Shown here piece after piece: positions 59,113-64,000 of a stretch of 64,000 bases of DNA. The stretch lies in assembly GCA_002951995.1 (NCBI GenBank), contig CP019797.1:914501-978500 (forward strand). The letters are read 5' to 3'. The position numbers and the translations under genes are program-made. Position 1 is the first letter of the stretch. Every line of letters begins with the position of its first letter. The DNA comes from Stenotrophomonas acidaminiphila. GTDB lineage: Bacteria; Pseudomonadota; Gammaproteobacteria; Xanthomonadales; Xanthomonadaceae. The notes beneath the pieces are model-generated. The model was given only the letters and a program-made list of their open reading frames with translations. It did not search any database and was not told where the DNA came from.

Positions 59113-62100
59113 TCAGAAGCGGGCGCGGATGCCGATCGAGGCCTTCTGCCCGCTGTAGATGTCGATCTGGCTGTGGTGGCCGCTGCTGCCGGGCCAGATC
59201 TCGTCGTTGGCGTACCAGGTGCCGCGGTGGCGCCTGAGCAGGTTGTTCACCGAGAAGAACGCCTCCAGCCCCAGGACGTTGTCGCGGGTCTTGCGGATGA
59301 AGGTGTAGCTGCCCGACAGGTTGACCTCGGCGTAGGGAATGAACGGCTGCGACTGGGTGATGGTCCCGCCCGGGGTGGCGATGTTGCCGGTCTGGCCACG
59401 GTCCTTCTCGTTGGAATAGACGCTGTTGAGGCTCAGCCGCACGCGCCCGTACTTCCAGCCGACGCCGAACTGCGCCACCTGCGAGGCCACCCGCGGCAGC
59501 GGCTCGGACGGATTGGCGTACATGTACGCGCCGCGCACGGTCAGGCCACGCAGCACGCCGGGCAGGTAGTCCATGGCATGGTTGAACTCCAGCTGCCAGG
59601 CATCGACGCTGATGGCGCGGTCGGACTGGTTGGCCGACGTGCTGAAGGTGGCGTCGGCATACTGGTCGCCGCTGTAGCCGAACTCCTGCGCGGACAGGTT
59701 GCGGGCGACGATGCCGTTGCGGATGCGGTTGTGGTAGTAGTTCAGCGCGACCAGGCCTACCGGTTCCCAGTACTTCACCGCGCGCAGCGCGAAGTTGTCC
59801 GAGTACTCCGGCTTGAGGTTGGCGTTGGGCGCGGTCACCACGGTCCCGTCCTCGGTCTCGGCAACCGACCACACCCCGGCGATCACGCCCACGTCCGGGC
59901 GCTGGATGGCGCGGTTGTAGCCGGCGATCAGGTCCAGGCCATTGTCGAAGGAGTATTTCAGCGAGGCGCTGGGGAAGAAGTCGTCGTAGCGGCTGCGGCG
60001 CTCGATCCGGTCGCGGGTCAGGTACTGGTACTTCAGTCCCTCGATGGTGGTGGCGCGGCCGCTGCCGGCGTCCACGGCATGGCCGGCGGCCGCCACTTCC
60101 TGCGCGCTGAGCGGGTCGAACTCATGGCCGGTGTTGCGGGTCTGCTCCCAGCGCACGCCGAACTGGCCCTTGAGGCGCGCGCTGAAATCGGCCGTCGCCA
60201 TGACGTAGGCCGAACCGATCTGCTCGTCCAGCCGGCGCGAGTTGGCGATATGGGCGTCGTACCAGTTCGCCGCGGTCAGCGTGTTGCTCCATTGTTCCGG
60301 GTTGGCCTGCATCATCTGGTACAGCCTGGTCAGGCTGGGCATGTACAGGCTGCCGCCGTTCAACGTGGTCACGGTCATGCCGCCACGGCCGAAGGTGAAC
60401 ACGTTGTCGCTGCGGATGTGTTCGAGCAGTTCGGCCTTGCCCATCGGCCCGGTGTAGGTCCACTTGTGCGCGGCGGAGGTGTTCTCGTAGGCGTAGCGGG
60501 TGGTGGACAGCTTCAGCCCGGTCTTCCAGGTCACCGGCACGCTGCCGATGTCCTGGAAGATGCTCAGGTCCAGGCTGCCGCCGCTGTTGCGCGCCTCGGC
60601 GGTCTTGCCGCTGCGGGTGGTGACCGTCGCCGGGCCGCTGAAGGTGTAGCTCGAGGGCAGGCTCCAGTCCGGTCCGCTGGTCTGGACGATGTTCCAGTCC
60701 TGCGCGTACTGGCTGCTGCGCGAGGCGCTGAAGTTGCCGGTCGAGGTGACCGGGTTGAAGGTCTGCACCTGGCCCTTGCGGGTGGAGTCGTACTGGCTGT
60801 CGGAGTTGGAGTAGAACAGGTTGCCGGCCAGGCGGAACTTCTCGGTGCTCCACTCGAAGCTCGGGATCAGGTTGCGGCTGTGGCCGAACTTGTAGTTGTA
60901 GGTGCTGGCCGTGCTCAGGGTGGTGGCGGTGGCGGTGGAGCGGGTGGTGAAATCCAGCGCGGGGTCGCCCTGGACGCCGCGCGAGCGCGCATTGGTGGTG
61001 AACGTGGGCGCGGGCTGCGCCGCTTCGATGTCGCCGCGGCTGGCCGAGGCCATCAGCGACAGGATCAGCTGGTCGGTGGCCTTGAAATCCACGCCGAGCG
61101 AGGCGGCCCGGCGGTTGTACTCGCGTTCGTAGTTGGTGCCGACGATCGAGGTGACCGCATACGGCTCCGGGCTCGCCGCGGTGGGAATGTAGTTGCGGTT
61201 GGCGGTGGTCTGCACATGCTCGACCAGGCTGGTGCTGTTGCTGATGCCGGCGGCGACGCCCAGGCGCCCGTCGAGGAACACGTCGGCGTAGCTGGCCTTG
61301 AAGCCGGGCAGGAACCTGCGGTCGTAGCCGCCCTCGCGCGGGCCGCTGCGGTACTTGTCCCACAGCGCGGCGTGGGTGGCGCCGCTGACATCGACGGTGA
61401 TGCGCCGGCCCTTGCCGTCGAACGCCTTGCGGGTGCGGATGTCGATGGTGCCGGCCGGGGCGTTGGCGTCCATGTCGGCGCCGCTGGTGGTGTAGACGGT
61501 GATCGAATCGACGCCGGTCAGGGCCGATTGCTCGAAACTGAAGGTGCGCGAGGCGGCGGCGCCGTCGTTGGCATCCACGCCGGCCAGCTTGACGCCGTTG
61601 ATGGTCACCCCGGTGTACTGCTGCGGCAGGCCGTGCAGCGAGATGTTGCGCGGCACGTCGTCGGCGGTGACGTCGAAATCCACGCCCGGCATGTTCTTCA
61701 GGAACTCGCCCGGGTTGCCGTCGATGATCTCGCCGTAGCTGTCGGCCGAGAGCGTGTTGGTGATGTTCATCGACGCGCGCTGTTCCATGATCGCGCGGGC
61801 GTCGCCTTCGCGCGCGCCGACCACCTGCAGCGTGTCCAGGGTGGTGTCGGCGCCGTCGCCGCGCCCGGCGAGCGTGCTGTAGAGCTCGATGTCCACCCGT
61901 TCGCGGCCGTCGTCGTCCAGTCGCACGGTCTTCTCGACCTCGCCGAAGCCGGCGTAGCTGACGCTGATGGTGACCTCGCCGGCCGGCACGTCGGCCAGCG
62001 CGAACTCGCCACGCTCGCCCGAGTACACCGTGCGGGTGCCGGCGGCGCTGGTGATGCGCACCGCGGCATTGCGCAGGAAGCCACCGGTGGCCGGGTCGAA

Positions 62101-62457
62101 CACACTGCCGGTGATGTAGCCGGTGCCCTGTGCGGGCGTGCCGCCGGCGGCCTGCTTCCTGCGCAGGGTGATGATGCCGCCGTCGTCCGAACGGATCTCC
62201 AGTCCGGTGCCCTGCAGCAGTCTGCGCAGCGCATCGCGGGCATCCATTTCGCCGCGGATGGCCGGCGTGTGGATGTCCTGCAGTGAGCCGGCGGGCGCCA
62301 CGATCTGCACGCCGGCCTGGCTGGCGAACTCGGGGATCGCATGCGCCGCCGGCTGCGCCGGTACGTTGAAGTGGCGCTGCTGCGCCATCGCCTGGGGCGT
62401 GGACGCCAGTGCCAGTACCACGGCGCTGGCCAGTAGGAGCTTCTTCGGTTGGATCAT
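59113..62457 (-). CDS. TonB-dependent outer-membrane receptor/transducer with STN domain
   Basis: 1114 residues. Signal peptide (MIQPKKLLLASAVVLALAS, cut after AMA). Secretin/TonB short N-terminal (STN) signalling domain about 27-100 (FNVPAQPAAHAIPEFASQ, LLQGTGLEIR). CarboxypepD-like domain about 112-195. Plug domain with GEFLKNMPGVDFDV, NISLHGLPQQYTGVTING and NANAPAGTIDIRT-like DANAPAGTIDIRT. A 22-strand barrel ends in Phe. The STN domain predicts signalling to the adjacent FecR. The ligand is unknown; coupling to PhoD and MBL hydrolases suggests a phosphorylated compound rather than a siderophore. Confidence 0.92.
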   Translation of the reverse strand: MIQPKKLLLASAVVLALASTPQAMAQQRHFNVPAQPAAHAIPEFASQAGVQIVAPAGSLQDIHTPAIRGEMDARDALRRLLQGTGLEIRSDDGGIITLRRKQAAGGTPAQGTGYITGSVFDPATGGFLRNAAVRITSAAGTRTVYSGERGEFALADVPAGEVTISVSYAGFGEVEKTVRLDDDGRERVDIELYSTLAGRGDGADTTLDTLQVVGAREGDARAIMEQRASMNITNTLSADSYGEIIDGNPGEFLKNMPGVDFDVTADDVPRNISLHGLPQQYTGVTINGVKLAGVDANDGAAASRTFSFEQSALTGVDSITVYTTSGADMDANAPAGTIDIRTRKAFDGKGRRITVDVSGATHAALWDKYRSGPREGGYDRRFLPGFKASYADVFLDGRLGVAAGISNSTSLVEHVQTTANRNYIPTAASPEPYAVTSIVGTNYEREYNRRAASLGVDFKATDQLILSLMASASRGDIEAAQPAPTFTTNARSRGVQGDPALDFTTRSTATATTLSTASTYNYKFGHSRNLIPSFEWSTEKFRLAGNLFYSNSDSQYDSTRKGQVQTFNPVTSTGNFSASRSSQYAQDWNIVQTSGPDWSLPSSYTFSGPATVTTRSGKTAEARNSGGSLDLSIFQDIGSVPVTWKTGLKLSTTRYAYENTSAAHKWTYTGPMGKAELLEHIRSDNVFTFGRGGMTVTTLNGGSLYMPSLTRLYQMMQANPEQWSNTLTAANWYDAHIANSRRLDEQIGSAYVMATADFSARLKGQFGVRWEQTRNTGHEFDPLSAQEVAAAGHAVDAGSGRATTIEGLKYQYLTRDRIERRSRYDDFFPSASLKYSFDNGLDLIAGYNRAIQRPDVGVIAGVWSVAETEDGTVVTAPNANLKPEYSDNFALRAVKYWEPVGLVALNYYHNRIRNGIVARNLSAQEFGYSGDQYADATFSTSANQSDRAISVDAWQLEFNHAMDYLPGVLRGLTVRGAYMYANPSEPLPRVASQVAQFGVGWKYGRVRLSLNSVYSNEKDRGQTGNIATPGGTITQSQPFIPYAEVNLSGSYTFIRKTRDNVLGLEAFFSVNNLLRRHRGTWYANDEIWPGSSGHHSQIDIYSGQKASIGIRARF

Positions 62458-62582
62458 TTCGCTGCTCTTGGTGTGGGGGTGCCCGACGGGGTCCCTTCAT
62501 AGAGCTGCGGCACCGGGTGCTTCCTCCATCTGTCACGAAAAATTCATGGGCGTGCCGGCGCGGCGGCAGGCGCCGGCATCGG
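62458..62582 (-). promoter_or_regulatory. leader of the TonB receptor, candidate ECF-sigma target
   Basis: 125-base gap between fecR and the receptor. On the minus strand an AT-rich block AATTTTTCGTGACAG (62536-62550 region) stands out from the GC-rich surroundings. Its position fits a promoter for the neighbouring ECF sigma factor, but no consensus could be verified. Confidence 0.3.
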
Positions 62583-63572
62583 TCACGGCCGCCGGCTGAG
62601 CACGACCACGCCGTCGCGTTGATGGGCCTGCGCACCGAACACCGCGGCCGCGGCACGCGCGAAGCCGACCGGGTTGCTGGCGGCGAACAGGCCGGTAATG
62701 GGTTCACCCGCAAGGTCCGGGTCGGTGATGACGATGCGCACGTCGCTGTAGCGCGAGAAGCTGTGCGCCGCGTCCGCCAGCGACTCGCCGCGGAAGGCGA
62801 TCTTGCCGTCGCGCCATGCCAGCTCCTGCTGCAGGTCGGTGGCCGACAGCGGCGTGGGCGCGGCCGCCGCGTGCCCGGCCGGAAGCGACAGGCGCATGTT
62901 GGCGCCGATGCCGGCGCGCACCGCGCCGCCGTCCACCGCATCGAGCCAGCCGGTCTGCACCACGATCTGCGCCGGCTGGCCGGCCAGCCGGCGCACGGCG
63001 AACGCCGCCGTGCCCGCGTCGAAGCGGCGGCCATCGACCTCCACCCGCAATGGCGTGGCATTGGCCGCGGCCTCGAAGAACACTTCGCCGCGCTCCACCT
63101 CCACCCGCAGGCGGCCGTCGTCGTCGTGGATGCTGACCCGGCTCTGGGTGTTGAGGGTGAGCGTGGAGCCGCCGGCCAGCGGTACCCGGCGCATCTCGCC
63201 CTTGGCGGTGGCATAGGCGGTGGGTACCGGGACGCTGACGAACAACAGCGCGGCCAGCACCAGCGAGGCGGCCACCGCGCCGGACCAGCGCAGCAGTGCA
63301 CGGTAGCGGCCATCGCCGCGGTTGCGGGCGGGCGCCGTGGCGGTGGCGCTGGCGGCGGCCTGCAGGTGCGCGCGGTGCAGCGTGTTGCCGGCAGCGTGGG
63401 CCTGCTGCCACAGCGCCTGCGCGCGTACCAGCGCGCCGCGGCGGCGGATATCGCCTGCCAGCCAAAGCCGCAGCCGCTGCTGGTCGGCCGCGTCCAGCGG
63501 CGCCCGGTCCATGCGTGCCACCCAGGCCGCGGCGGCCCGTGCGATCTCAGCGCTGCTTTCGGGTCCGTCCAT
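62583..63572 (-). CDS. FecR-family anti-sigma/sigma regulator
   Basis: 329 residues from the ATG at 63572 (MDGPESSAEIARAAAAWVAR); an earlier ATG at 63593 is possible. The cytoplasmic N-terminal domain (DUF4880, QQRLRLWLAGDIRRRGAL) should bind the sigma factor. One membrane helix follows (about 96-118), then the periplasmic FecR domain with RRVPLAGGSTLTLNTQSRV and the C-terminal receptor-interacting region (GKIAFRGESLADAAHSFSRY). The start lies inside the sigma gene (26-base overlap), so the two are co-translated. Confidence 0.93.
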   Translation of the reverse strand: MDGPESSAEIARAAAAWVARMDRAPLDAADQQRLRLWLAGDIRRRGALVRAQALWQQAHAAGNTLHRAHLQAAASATATAPARNRGDGRYRALLRWSGAVAASLVLAALLFVSVPVPTAYATAKGEMRRVPLAGGSTLTLNTQSRVSIHDDDGRLRVEVERGEVFFEAAANATPLRVEVDGRRFDAGTAAFAVRRLAGQPAQIVVQTGWLDAVDGGAVRAGIGANMRLSLPAGHAAAAPTPLSATDLQQELAWRDGKIAFRGESLADAAHSFSRYSDVRIVITDPDLAGEPITGLFAASNPVGFARAAAAVFGAQAHQRDGVVVLSRRP

Positions 63573-64000
63573 GGGGCGATCTCGTGTCCGCATGTTGCGT
63601 GGAGGGGGAAGGGGCATGGGCCAGGCCGGCGCTGATCCAGTCGCCGAGCCAGCGGATGCCACGGGAGATGTGTTTTTCCACCGTGCTTTCGGACAGCCGC
63701 ATGCGCCGGGCGATTTCCCGCTGCGGCAGGTCGTGCACGCGACGCAGCACGAACGCTTCGCGGGTCTGGCCGGGCATCGCGGCGATGGCCTGCGCCAGCT
63801 GCCGCAGTTCGTCGCGGTCGATGGCGCGCTCTTCCGGGGTGGCGGCGGCGTCGGCGAATTCGACGTGGCCGAAGTCCTCCATCGCCTGGATCGACACGAT
63901 CCGCGCGCGGCGCAGGTTGCGTATCACCAGCGACTGCGCGACCTGGAACAGATAGGCGCGTGGATTGAGGATGTCGTCCAGCCGGGGGCGCTCGGCCAGC
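63547..64000 (-). CDS. ECF sigma factor (FecI-like), N-terminus beyond window
   Basis: C-terminal 150 residues; the frame is open to the window edge. Region 2 residues NPRAYLFQVAQSLVIRNLRR; region 4 with MPGQTREAFVLRRVHDLPQREIARRM and the helix-turn-helix LSESTVEKHISRGI. This composition is the FecI/iron-type ECF group that pairs with FecR and an STN-containing TonB receptor, both encoded next. The internal ATG within region 2 (63927) is not the true start. Confidence 0.92.
   Translation of the reverse strand, partial: LAERPRLDDILNPRAYLFQVAQSLVIRNLRRARIVSIQAMEDFGHVEFADAAATPEERAIDRDELRQLAQAIAAMPGQTREAFVLRRVHDLPQREIARRMRLSESTVEKHISRGIRWLGDWISAGLAHAPSPSTQHADTRSPHGRTRKQR

Noticed and set aside
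57406..62286. A 1626-codon open frame on the plus strand opposite the PhoD and TonB-receptor genes
   Set aside because: Composition is driven by GC-rich third positions of the minus-strand genes; the translation is His/Gln/Gly/Val/Arg repeats without domains. Similar antisense frames occur opposite ppk1, lon and fabF.

Overview
This is a contiguous piece of a GC-rich gammaproteobacterial chromosome, most likely from the family Xanthomonadaceae (Xanthomonas, Stenotrophomonas, Pseudoxanthomonas, Luteimonas and relatives); the genus cannot be fixed from the sequence alone. The evidence is the protein sequences and gene order: tRNA cluster-tig-clpP-clpX-lon-hup-tRNA(Val/Asp)-ppiD, mltD-gloB-yafS-rnhA-dnaQ, a Kdo kinase (kdkA) beside a family 9 glycosyltransferase, a homodimeric-type NAD isocitrate dehydrogenase, and an ECF sigma/FecR/TonB-receptor unit. 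There is no rRNA, CRISPR array, prophage or insertion sequence. Nearly everything is core chromosome.

Layout. 1-6906 (minus): a phosphate-starvation unit phoB-phoR-ppk1-ppx with a clear Pho box upstream of phoB, then a GT4 glycosyltransferase running off the left edge. 6921-11429: BepA-like protease, glutaredoxin 3 with an AhpD-like protein, NAD-isocitrate dehydrogenase, YccA. 11497-19631: six tRNAs, trigger factor, ClpP, ClpX, Lon, HU, then tRNA-Val and three identical tRNA-Asp. 19819-25745: PpiD, MltD, GloB, YafS-like protein, RNase HI, DNA polymerase III epsilon. 25783-30281: PP2C phosphatase, tRNA-Ser(CGA), a DUF6165 protein, LPS core genes (GT9 transferase, KdkA), an MBL hydrolase, the SRP RNA and tRNA-Ser(GGA). 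30613-35285: dnaX-ebfC-recR, hinT, and an exported HExxH protein. 35352-44578: an operon of MoxR ATPase, DUF58, TgpA transglutaminase and Slp lipoprotein, divergent from a three-gene membrane glycosyltransferase operon. 44586-55749: maf, yceD-rpmF-fabH, a kinase-like gene, fabD-fabG-acpP-fabF, pabB-mltG-holB-pilZ. 55907-64000: tRNA-Val(CAC), then on the minus strand an ECF sigma factor (partial), FecR, a 1114-residue TonB-dependent receptor, a Tat-exported PhoD-type phosphatase and an exported MBL hydrolase.

Two themes stand out. First, phosphate: the left end holds the Pho regulators and polyphosphate enzymes under a Pho box. The right end holds a predicted surface-signalling and uptake locus linked to two exported hydrolases, one a PhoD-type phosphodiesterase/phosphatase. 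That locus is the best candidate for an uncharacterised system here. Second, four otherwise well-conserved genes (gloB, the GT9 transferase, tgpA and the third gene of the membrane glycosyltransferase operon) are broken by five single-base deletions. Each deletion lies in or next to a short G/C run, and each gene regains its family-typical length if the base is restored. This pattern looks more like uncorrected sequencing error than gene decay.
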